Shown: in pieces, positions 26,349 through 34,604 of the stretch
How the letters are laid out: every line of letters begins with the position of its first letter
How positions within the stretch are numbered: position 1 is the stretch's first letter
Origin: an uncultured bacterium
GTDB lineage: Bacteria; Bacillota_I; Bacilli_A; Izemoplasmatales; Hujiaoplasmataceae
DNA length: 37,510 nucleotides
Reading direction: 5' to 3'
NCBI GenBank assembly: GCA_903844055.1
Contig: CAIMSF010000138.1
Coordinates: 1 to 37,510 of the forward strand
Translations under genes and position numbers: made by a program
The notes under the pieces: model-generated
Told to the model about the DNA's origin: nothing
Seen by the model: only the letters and a program-made list of their open reading frames with translations
Databases searched by the model: none

Positions 26349-26885
26349 CTTCGCCTGTCTGGCACGATAGCGTTCCTCTTCCGAAAAGATGCACCCGCAG
26401 TACTTCTGCATGTAGATCGGAAGGGTCCGGGCGATCCGCTGGCCTTCGCGGAACTGCGGACGGAAATCGACGTAATGGAACGGCACGCCGACTTCCATGG
26501 CGATCCGATTGGCGACGTCGATCAATCGCTCATGCTTCTGGTAGGGAGAGATCAGAAGCGTCGTCGAAAACGCATCGTAACCGCCCCGTTTGGCCTCTTC
26601 CGCGGTCTTTCTGAGGCGTTCCTCGTAACACCCGGCGCACCGGTTGTCAGGATCCTTCAATGCCCGTTCGACGAACGGCCGCAGGCCGTAGAAATCGTTC
26701 CAGACGACCGGCAGGCCGATCGACGCGGAGTAGGATCGGAACGCCTCGCGCCGCGCCTCGTATTCGGTGAAGGGATGGATGTTGGGGTTGTACCAGTAGG
26801 CGGTGAGGTCGGTGCCCGCCTCGCGGAGCGTCGATACCACCATCACGCTGCACGGGGCGCAGCAGACATGCAGGAGCAGCTTCAT
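26337..26885 (-). CDS. queH: Epoxyqueuosine reductase QueH
   Basis: MKLLLHVCCAPCSVMVV; WYNPNIHPFTEYEAR; RCAGCYEERLRKTA; TTLLISPYQKHE; KYCGCIFSEEERY. Confidence 0.95.
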   Translation of the reverse strand: MKLLLHVCCAPCSVMVVSTLREAGTDLTAYWYNPNIHPFTEYEARREAFRSYSASIGLPVVWNDFYGLRPFVERALKDPDNRCAGCYEERLRKTAEEAKRGGYDAFSTTLLISPYQKHERLIDVANRIAMEVGVPFHYVDFRPQFREGQRIARTLPIYMQKYCGCIFSEEERYRARQAKKTQ

Positions 26886-26895
26886 GGGAATCCTC

Positions 26896-28611
26896 CTAGA
26901 GAAGCATCAGTTTCCCGATGGCTTCCTTGTGATTGAGCCGGGCGGCGGCCTCGAGCAACAGACGGCCCGCCTTCGGATCGGCGTTGACGAACGAATTGCC
27001 CTCGAGGAGCAGGCAGCCCTTCTCGAAGAGCGCGTCGGCGTTCTCGCGATCGGCCGCGGCGCGGTCGAGCCACTCCTTCGCGGCCGCAAAATCCGCCTCC
27101 TTGAGCAATCGGTACATCTCGACCATCGCCTTCGTGAGGCCGGCCTCGGCGGCCGACTCGAACCAGTAGCGGGCGCGCCGCAACGAAGCTTCCGTCCCGC
27201 GGCCGAGCCGATGGATCAAGCCGAGGTAGTACATCGCGTAGGCATGGTTCGACGGATTGTGTGCCGGATCCTCGACATAGGAGACGAACAACTCGCGCGC
27301 GGTGGTCCAAGCCTGATCGGCTTTCTTGCCTTTGAGTTTGCGGTCCGGCAGTTCTTCAAAAAGCATCGAGGCGTATTTGTACTTGGCGCCGAGGTTGCCC
27401 GCCTCGATCGCCTTCTTGAAATGCTTCTCGGCCTCATCGAAATCCTTCGGGACGCCGACCCCCTTGTCGTGGAAGATGCCGAGCCAGTAATGGGCGGGCG
27501 CATACCCGGCCTTCGCGGCCGTCTCCATGTAGTTGAAGGCGAGCTGGGCGGAAGCCCCCTCGACGAGATTGCGGTAGTTGAGGAGTCCCAGATCCATGGT
27601 CGCCTCGGGCTCTTGCAGACGGGCGGCGTCCATGTACCAGCGCTTCGCCTCCTCGTTGTCGACGGGCATGCCGAGTCCGAGGCGGGCGGCGTCGCCGAGC
27701 CGCGTCATCGCGAGTGCGTGACGTTCCTGCGCGGCTTCCTTGAGCAGGCGTCTGGCCTCGTCGCAATCGGTCTTGACACCCTGTCCGTACAGAAGGGCGA
27801 CGCCATAGCCGTATTTCCCGACGGCATCGCCGCGGTCGAGCAGCATCTTGTAGTAGAACGCGGCCTTCTCATGGTTGACCGTCGTGACGTCGGACCCTTC
27901 GCGGTAGTCGTTCGCGACCGACCGGAGGCTATGGACATCGCCCGTCTTCGCGAGCAGTTCGCGGTAATAGAACGCCATCTCGCGGAGATGCAGACGCGAC
28001 TTCTTGAGCAGCCACGGGTGCTTCCCGGCGGCATAGATCTCTTCGAGGGTGCGCATCGCGTCGGCGTTTCCGCCGGTCGCGCCGCGGTCGAGCCAGCCGA
28101 ACGCCGGTTCGGGATTCTTCTTGTAGGCGGCATCCATCGTCATCAAGAGACCGAGCTGGAAACAGCCGGCCGCATCGTTCTGATCGGCGGCTTTCCTGAA
28201 CCATTCCTTCGCCTTCTCGGGATCCTTCTTCGTCCCGACGCCGTTCTTGTAGCAGAGCCCGACGGCGTCGTAAGCCTCGACGTCCGACAGCTTCGCGGCG
28301 CCGAGATACATCTTGAAGGCCTTGGCCTTGTTCTTGCGCACGCCCACGCCGGTCTCAAAGAGGCGGGCGAGCGCCAAAAAGGCGGGCGCATGGAGAAACG
28401 CCTTCGCTTTCTCGTAATTGACGACGGCGGCCTTGTAGTCGCCCTTGGCGGCGAAATATTGGCCGAGGTTGTGGTATCCGACCGGATTGTCGAGGTCGGC
28501 CGCCTGCTTGTAGTAGGTATAGGCGAGTTCGCGGTTGACGGCTCGGCCGATGCCGAAGAAATAGGCGTCGCCGGTATCGTTCAGCGTTTTCGGATTCGCA
28601 TTGTCTGCCAT
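26896..28611 (-). CDS. Sel1-repeat protein (long, 571 aa), no signal peptide
   Basis: Many Sel1-type repeats, e.g. AYDAVGLCYKNGVGTKKDPEKAKEWFRKAADQND, APAHYWLGIFHDKGVGVPKDFDEAEKHFKKAIEAGN. Confidence 0.92.
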   Translation of the reverse strand: MADNANPKTLNDTGDAYFFGIGRAVNRELAYTYYKQAADLDNPVGYHNLGQYFAAKGDYKAAVVNYEKAKAFLHAPAFLALARLFETGVGVRKNKAKAFKMYLGAAKLSDVEAYDAVGLCYKNGVGTKKDPEKAKEWFRKAADQNDAAGCFQLGLLMTMDAAYKKNPEPAFGWLDRGATGGNADAMRTLEEIYAAGKHPWLLKKSRLHLREMAFYYRELLAKTGDVHSLRSVANDYREGSDVTTVNHEKAAFYYKMLLDRGDAVGKYGYGVALLYGQGVKTDCDEARRLLKEAAQERHALAMTRLGDAARLGLGMPVDNEEAKRWYMDAARLQEPEATMDLGLLNYRNLVEGASAQLAFNYMETAAKAGYAPAHYWLGIFHDKGVGVPKDFDEAEKHFKKAIEAGNLGAKYKYASMLFEELPDRKLKGKKADQAWTTARELFVSYVEDPAHNPSNHAYAMYYLGLIHRLGRGTEASLRRARYWFESAAEAGLTKAMVEMYRLLKEADFAAAKEWLDRAAADRENADALFEKGCLLLEGNSFVNADPKAGRLLLEAAARLNHKEAIGKLMLL

Positions 28612-28612
28612 G

Positions 28613-29560
28613 TCAGTACCCCCGGAGGCCGACGAGTTCGGCCGCCGCTTCGGCATTCTTGGCCTTCGCGGCCTGCGCGTACCAGGAAGCGGCCGCCACC
28701 GCCGAGGATTTCACGCCGTCGCCCGCCTCGCACTTGCGTCCGACCGCGAGCATCGCGGTCGCATCGCCGAGCGCGGCGGCGCGGAGGGCAAGGTCGTAAG
28801 CCGCCTTGGCGTCCTTCTTCCAGCCGCGTCCGGTCTCGGCCGCCTTCATCAAGAGCAGGAGGGAAGAGGCGTCGCCTTCGTTGCCGGCGATCTGCAGATA
28901 CGGGATCGCCCGTTCGGGCCGGTCCGTCTGGAACAGCTCGCGGCCGATCTGCGCGACATCCTGGGTCGTACGGGCGTCGGTCTTGCTCTTGGTGCCGATC
29001 AGACGGAATTGGTTCATCGCGTCGGGAGAACCGAGCGCGAGCGCCTTGTTGAGCCATGAAAAGGCCGATTCCGGGCTTTTCGCGACACCCTTGCCTTCCA
29101 GATAGGCCATCCCGATGCGGTAGGTGGCGTAGGGATTCTGACGCTTCGCGAGCTCGACGTAGGTGGCGAGCGCCTTCTGCTCGTTCTTGGCGACGCCCTT
29201 GCCGGTCTCGAGGCATTCGGCTTCCTTGAGTGCGGCTTCGGGATCGCCCTTGGCGGCGCCGGCGGCGTAATAGTCGTAGGCCTTGCCGAGGTCCTGTTCG
29301 ACGCCGCGTCCTTCTTCGTAGCAGCGGCCGCACATGTACAGGCTTCTGACCTCGAGTTCCATCGCCGAACGGCGGAAACAGTCGAAGGCGTAGGCCGGAT
29401 CGGGTTTGCCGGCGTGCTCCCCAAAGGAAACCATCCCGAGATAATACAATGCCTCGGGATCGTTCTTCTTGGCCAGTTTGCGGAAGATCGGGAGCGCCCG
29501 TTCATATTGCCGGACCTCGTATGCCTTGATCGCTTCGATGATGATCGCGTCGCGTTCCAT
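28613..29560 (-). CDS. Sel1-repeat protein (short, 315 aa), no signal peptide
   Basis: SLYMCGRCYEEGRGVEQDLGKAYDYYAAGAAKGD and similar; its stop is 1 nt from the ATG of the next Sel1 gene. Confidence 0.92.
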   Translation of the reverse strand: MERDAIIIEAIKAYEVRQYERALPIFRKLAKKNDPEALYYLGMVSFGEHAGKPDPAYAFDCFRRSAMELEVRSLYMCGRCYEEGRGVEQDLGKAYDYYAAGAAKGDPEAALKEAECLETGKGVAKNEQKALATYVELAKRQNPYATYRIGMAYLEGKGVAKSPESAFSWLNKALALGSPDAMNQFRLIGTKSKTDARTTQDVAQIGRELFQTDRPERAIPYLQIAGNEGDASSLLLLMKAAETGRGWKKDAKAAYDLALRAAALGDATAMLAVGRKCEAGDGVKSSAVAAASWYAQAAKAKNAEAAAELVGLRGY

Positions 29561-29582
29561 CGGACCACCGTCCTTCCCTTTG

Positions 29583-29591
29583 ATTATAACA
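29583..29591 (-). promoter_or_regulatory. Extended -10 promoter of the Sel1 operon (TGTTATAAT)
   Basis: TG-T-TATAAT on the minus strand in the 37-bp gap to GH20. Confidence 0.5.
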
Positions 29592-29597
29592 TAGAAA

Positions 29598-31427
29598 TCA
29601 ACGTTGCGAGGGGTCTCCCATGATGTTTTTGAGGGTCGTCGGACGGATGAGGGAACGCGTCAGTCCGCCTTCCCGGTTGCGGGCGCGCCAAAGGCGCCCG
29701 TGTTCGGGCAGCAGGTCTTCGAGCATCGAAAAGGCCAGCTCCCCGGCCTTCTTGGCGCGGTCGGGATCGGTCAGGGCCAGATTCGCCGTGACGCATGCGA
29801 CGATCCAGTCGCAGGTCGCGAGGACCTCGTCGCGCACCGTCGAGGGCGGCGCGGAGGAGGCCGAGCGGGCGACGAATTCGCAGAGTCCGAACACGTCGTC
29901 GGCGGCTTCCGCCCCGTAGGCGGAGCCGGCGAGCGCGCCGGCCAGGATCGCCCGTTTCGCCGCAAGGTCGCGTCCCTCGGACGGGTCGACGAACATGACC
30001 GACTTGAACGCGGTCGTGCCGTTGTAGACGTAGTCCTTCTCCAGCCCCGGGTACGTCGACAGGTCGACGATGCAGCGGCCGAGCCTGCCCTTGCCTTCGG
30101 GAGCGAGATGCCGGTCGATATGACGGATCACGGCGGTCTCGGAGGGGGCTTCCCCCCATGCGCAGCCGGCCGCCTGGAGCATGCCGGGCCAGGAGAACGG
30201 GAGATACTGGAGATGGCCGAAGTCGCCCCAGTCGGTCTGGATCAGGCCGAGCCCGTGGTGCTTCTTCATCGCCGCGGCGGCGCTTTCGGTCGTCGCGAGC
30301 ATGTCCGCCCGGCGACCCGCGAAGCTGTTCCAGGTCGACGTCCCCGGCGCCGCGCAGAAGCGGACGCCGGTCTTCGCGATTTGCTCCGCATGCGATTCGA
30401 ACGGATATCCGCGGTCATAGCCCCAGTCGATGAAGATCACGTCTTGCGGAAGCTTGGATACCGCTTCCGGATGGTTGACGAGGACGTCGCCCCACATCAT
30501 CGGGGTCTTGCCGTGCCTGCGCGCCTCGGCGCACAGTTTGGCGATGAACTCGACGTAGACGGTCTCCTTCCCGCGTCGTTCGCACGCCTCTTTCGCCTTG
30601 CCCTGCCCGAGTTCGAACGGTTCGTCGCCGTCGATGTTGACGTACGCCGACTTGCAGCGCGGCAGCATGTCCCCGTACAGTTTCTTCACCAGTTCGAAAG
30701 CGTCCGGGTCGAGCGGGTTCAAGGTCGACGGCGGGAACGGATAGCCCCAGGCGACGAACCCATCCTCGCTTTCCGCCAGCTTGCGGAATTCGGGACGGGC
30801 GAGCCAGGCCGACATATGCCCGAAGCCGTTCAGGTTCGGGACGAAGTCGATCTCGCGGGCGGCGCAGTAACGGTCAAGCTCCTCGTACTCTTCGGGGGTG
30901 AACGGCGTCTCGTCCCGCCAAACCTCCGGAAAGGAAGGGAAGGCGAACGAGAAGCCTTCGACATACAGTTCGAAGTGGTTCATTTTGACGAAGGCCATCG
31001 CGTCGACGAAACGCTTGACGGTGTCCATCGTCGGGATCTTGTCGCGGCTCACGTCCATCATGAAACCGCGCAGCGGCAGGTCGGGTTCGTCCTCGATCGA
31101 GACGCACGGGATCGTGCCGGTGCGCGGATCGGCCAGCTGCCGCAGGGTCAGAAGCGCGTAATGGGCGCCGCGGCGCGTCGATGAGACGACGTCGACCCGG
31201 CGGTCGGCGACGGTGAGGCGGTATGCTTCCCGACCGAGCGAGGGGTCGAGCGTAAAGCCCATCAGGCAATCGAGCCGGCGGCCGGGACGATGCGGGAAGA
31301 GCGAAAGGACGACCTCGGCGAGATCGAACGGGACGTCTTCGGCGCGGCGGATCGAGAATCCGCCGGCATAGGACGCGCGCCCTTCGGCGGGGACGACGCG
31401 CCGCGGTTTCGGGATGATGTCGTTCAT
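29598..31427 (-). CDS. GH20-family beta-N-acetylhexosaminidase-like protein, cytoplasmic
   Basis: RGAHYALLTLRQL...PLRGFMMDVSRDKIPTMDTVKRFVDAMAFVKMNHFELY; SAYVNIDGDEPFELG (catalytic Asp-Glu); no signal peptide. Confidence 0.85.
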   Translation of the reverse strand: MNDIIPKPRRVVPAEGRASYAGGFSIRRAEDVPFDLAEVVLSLFPHRPGRRLDCLMGFTLDPSLGREAYRLTVADRRVDVVSSTRRGAHYALLTLRQLADPRTGTIPCVSIEDEPDLPLRGFMMDVSRDKIPTMDTVKRFVDAMAFVKMNHFELYVEGFSFAFPSFPEVWRDETPFTPEEYEELDRYCAAREIDFVPNLNGFGHMSAWLARPEFRKLAESEDGFVAWGYPFPPSTLNPLDPDAFELVKKLYGDMLPRCKSAYVNIDGDEPFELGQGKAKEACERRGKETVYVEFIAKLCAEARRHGKTPMMWGDVLVNHPEAVSKLPQDVIFIDWGYDRGYPFESHAEQIAKTGVRFCAAPGTSTWNSFAGRRADMLATTESAAAAMKKHHGLGLIQTDWGDFGHLQYLPFSWPGMLQAAGCAWGEAPSETAVIRHIDRHLAPEGKGRLGRCIVDLSTYPGLEKDYVYNGTTAFKSVMFVDPSEGRDLAAKRAILAGALAGSAYGAEAADDVFGLCEFVARSASSAPPSTVRDEVLATCDWIVACVTANLALTDPDRAKKAGELAFSMLEDLLPEHGRLWRARNREGGLTRSLIRPTTLKNIMGDPSQR

Positions 31428-34400
31428 GGCTGTATACCTCCGGTTTCGACGAGCTGGTCGTCAAGGATGGAATAGAGATAGGTGCGGACCGGCAGGCCGG
31501 TCGTCTTTCGGACATAGTCCGCATACCCGGCCAGTTGGGTCCGGTAGCCGGGATCGTCGAGATGCTTCAGCTTGTAGTCGACCACCGTCGCGCCATGATC
31601 GTCGAGGTACAGCAGGTCGATCGTGCCCCGCCCCGCATCGGGACCGGGGCCGTCGACGAAATCGAGTTCGCGGTATATTTGCGAAGCGGCGATGCCGGAC
31701 AGTTCGGGATGCGCGAGGAACCGTTCGAGCCGGACGCGCCAGACGGGATCGAGTCCCGCAAGCGACCGTTCTTGGTCGCGGAAGTCGAATTGTTCGAGCA
31801 GCGCGTGGAACCGGACGCCGGTCTCCATCGCGGCCTTCGTCGCCTCGTCCGGGGCGGTACCGCGTTTCGCATACGTCCGCGGCGCAGCGGCGCGGGGGAC
31901 GAACGCGAATCCGGCGACGTCGGCGGGAGCGGCGTCGGCGTCGGCCCGGGAATCCCGGATGCCGGGTTCGAAGGCCGGCGGCGGAGCGGTGCGGAACCGA
32001 TCGAGCGCGGCGACGCTGTTGATCATGTCCGCATAGCGGTCGTATCCGAGCCGCACGCCCTCCGGAAGCGTCCCGTGCGGTCCCGGCGCGGGACGGAAGC
32101 CGTCGTCGCGGGAGACGTCGAGGAGAAGGAACTGCTTTTCGCGGGCCCGCGTCAGGGCGACGTAGAATAGCCGGATCCGCTCGGAGATCAGATCGCGGTC
32201 GAGCGCCGAACGGTAGAGGGCGTGGACGAAGGTATCCTTGAAACCGTCGTCGAAGGCCTTCGTGATCAAACCGAAGCGGCGGTCGAACAGGAAGAACCCG
32301 CGCGTGTCGCTGTGGTTGAACCGTTTCGAAAGTCCGGGGTAAAGGCAGAACGGGAATTCGAGTCCCTTCGCCTTGTGCATCGTCATCAGGACCACCGCGT
32401 CGTTGGCAAGATCGAGCGGACGTTTGAACTCGACGTCGAGGTCCTTGGCCGCGGCGACGCCTTCGATGTAGTCGAACAGGTCGGAGAATCCCGACAGCGG
32501 CAGGCTCGCCGCCTTCTCCAGCAGGAAATCGAGTTTGGCCTCGACCGCCGCGGGGTCGGGGAGGGAAGCGGCGTGGCGATAGATGTCGGTTCGCTCGTAG
32601 AGGGACGCGAGGAACGCTTCGGCCGTGACCCGCGGCGCGGACGCCGCAAGCGCGGCGACGAGGGCGGAGAGCCGATCCAGCGGTTCCGGCAGACCGGACG
32701 ACGGGAAACGGACGAGGCTCCGGTCGGCGACGATGGGCAGGACGAGGTCGTCGGGGACGACGAAGACGAAGGAGCGGGCCGCGCCGTAGAGCGCATGGCG
32801 GAACCAGTCCTTCGCATACGCGGGGTCGGCGGACGCGCGGACGAGCCGCAGGACCGACAGGACGAACAGGATTTCCGAAGAAGCGACGAACCTCTCGTCG
32901 GTGACCGCGAAGACGGGGATGCCGGAAGCGGTGAAGGCGCCTTGGTACACCGCGAAGTCCGACTTCCGGTCGACGAGGACGCAGAAGTCGCCATAGCGGC
33001 AGGGCCGATGGATCAGCGTTCCGTCGACCTTCTCGGAGACCGGGGTCCCGGAAGCCATCTCCCGCGCGACGATCCGCGCGAGCAGCTCCGCCTCGACCGC
33101 GACCGCGGGGCGATCGCCCGGTTCGTAGGCGATGACCTCCGCCCGGTCGTCCAACGACGCGGGGGCCGCGAGGTCTTCGCGCGACGGCAGGAGCGATTGT
33201 CCGTCCGCATAATCGACGCCGCCGAGCGATTCGTCCATCACGGCGTCGAACAGCGCGTTCACGGTCGCGAGGACGCCCGGACGGGATCGGAAATTGGCGA
33301 CGAGCGAAATCAGCTCGCCGCCTTGGGAGGCGACGTCGCGGCATTTGCGGAGGAAGTTCCCCGGGTTGGCGTTGCGGAAACCGTAAATCGACTGTTTGAC
33401 GTCGCCGACCATGAACACCGAGGCGCCGGAAAGCAGGTCGACGAGCCGGTCCTGGGCGTCGTTGGTGTCCTGGTATTCGTCGACCATGATCTCGACGATG
33501 TCGTCCTGGTAGCGCCGGCGGACCGTCTCGTCGGTCTCGATGAGACGAATCGCGAAGTCGGTGACGTCGTCGAATCCGAACATGTTTCGCGTGCGCTTCG
33601 CACAGGCAAGCCTGTCGCGGTAGCCGCGGGCGGCGTCCATCACGGCCATCACGACGTCCTCCGTCTCGCGCCAGGCGAGGACGAGGTCGGCCTCCGTCGC
33701 GGCGTAGAGCGATTCGAACCACGCCTTCAGTTTCTTCAAACGCTTGCGGAACGGTTCGACGATGGCGCGGCACGTTTCGGCGAGCTCGGCGTCAAACGAT
33801 TTCGATTTCGCCGGGGTGGACGGCGCCTTGCAGGCGAAGACGGCGGCGCGGAAGGCCGCATAGGACGGATCTTGGAACATATCGGAAACGGCCTCGTGGG
33901 CGTCCGCGGCGGAGCGCACCTTCGGGTCGGCGAAGCGGCGGAGCCGTTCCGCGGCGTCCTGGGCGGATTTCCGAAGGGAGTCGCAGCGCTCCTGCAAAAG
34001 TCCGCGGAAAGCGCCCGAAAGGGCCGATACGGCCGCATCCGAGTAATGGTCGTCGCGATACCTCGAAAGCCAGGCGGAGGCGTCGGGGACGGTCCGGAGG
34101 CCGTCCGCGACGAGTTTCACGGCATCCGCGAAACCATCGTCGCCGCCGTTCCAGACGCGGTCGACGGCGTGCAGGAACCAAGGCTCGCCGCGACCGTAGA
34201 GGTCTTGGATCGTGGCGTCCAGGGTTTCGTTTTCCAGTCGCGACAGGGAAGCGGCGTCGGCGACGCCGACGTCGCGGGGCAGTCCGAGCAGGTGGTGGTT
34301 CGCCCGTACGATCCGGAGGGTGAAGCTGTCGAAGGTCGCGATCACGGCGTTGTCGAGGCGGCGAAGCTGGTCGGCGAGTTGCGGATCGGCCGCGATCGCG

Positions 34401-34603
34401 GTCTTGATCCGCGTCCTCATCTCGGCCGCGGCGGCGTTCGTGAAGGTCAGGACGACGAGGCGGTCGACGTCGACGCCATGGCGCAGCCGGTCGAGCACGC
34501 GCGCGGCCAGGACGGACGTCTTCCCGGAACCGGCGCCCGCGGCGACGAGGACGCGAGGCTTCTTCGAGGTGACGGCGCGCTGCTGTTCGATGGTGAAGGG
34601 CAT
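31424..34603 (-). CDS. addA: ATP-dependent helicase/nuclease subunit A (AddA)
   Basis: MPFTIEQQRAVTSKKPRVLVAAGAGSGKTSVLAARVLDRL; MVDEYQDTNDAQDRLVDLLS; nuclease motif GTIDLLYLDDHGATVVDYKLK. Confidence 0.95.
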   Translation of the reverse strand: MPFTIEQQRAVTSKKPRVLVAAGAGSGKTSVLAARVLDRLRHGVDVDRLVVLTFTNAAAAEMRTRIKTAIAADPQLADQLRRLDNAVIATFDSFTLRIVRANHHLLGLPRDVGVADAASLSRLENETLDATIQDLYGRGEPWFLHAVDRVWNGGDDGFADAVKLVADGLRTVPDASAWLSRYRDDHYSDAAVSALSGAFRGLLQERCDSLRKSAQDAAERLRRFADPKVRSAADAHEAVSDMFQDPSYAAFRAAVFACKAPSTPAKSKSFDAELAETCRAIVEPFRKRLKKLKAWFESLYAATEADLVLAWRETEDVVMAVMDAARGYRDRLACAKRTRNMFGFDDVTDFAIRLIETDETVRRRYQDDIVEIMVDEYQDTNDAQDRLVDLLSGASVFMVGDVKQSIYGFRNANPGNFLRKCRDVASQGGELISLVANFRSRPGVLATVNALFDAVMDESLGGVDYADGQSLLPSREDLAAPASLDDRAEVIAYEPGDRPAVAVEAELLARIVAREMASGTPVSEKVDGTLIHRPCRYGDFCVLVDRKSDFAVYQGAFTASGIPVFAVTDERFVASSEILFVLSVLRLVRASADPAYAKDWFRHALYGAARSFVFVVPDDLVLPIVADRSLVRFPSSGLPEPLDRLSALVAALAASAPRVTAEAFLASLYERTDIYRHAASLPDPAAVEAKLDFLLEKAASLPLSGFSDLFDYIEGVAAAKDLDVEFKRPLDLANDAVVLMTMHKAKGLEFPFCLYPGLSKRFNHSDTRGFFLFDRRFGLITKAFDDGFKDTFVHALYRSALDRDLISERIRLFYVALTRAREKQFLLLDVSRDDGFRPAPGPHGTLPEGVRLGYDRYADMINSVAALDRFRTAPPPAFEPGIRDSRADADAAPADVAGFAFVPRAAAPRTYAKRGTAPDEATKAAMETGVRFHALLEQFDFRDQERSLAGLDPVWRVRLERFLAHPELSGIAASQIYRELDFVDGPGPDAGRGTIDLLYLDDHGATVVDYKLKHLDDPGYRTQLAGYADYVRKTTGLPVRTYLYSILDDQLVETGGIQP

Positions 34604-34604
34604 G

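Noticed and set aside
31461-33773. 770-aa minus-strand ORF in an alternative frame of addA
   Set aside because: Arg/Pro-rich translation in the wrong frame; the addA frame carries all helicase motifs.
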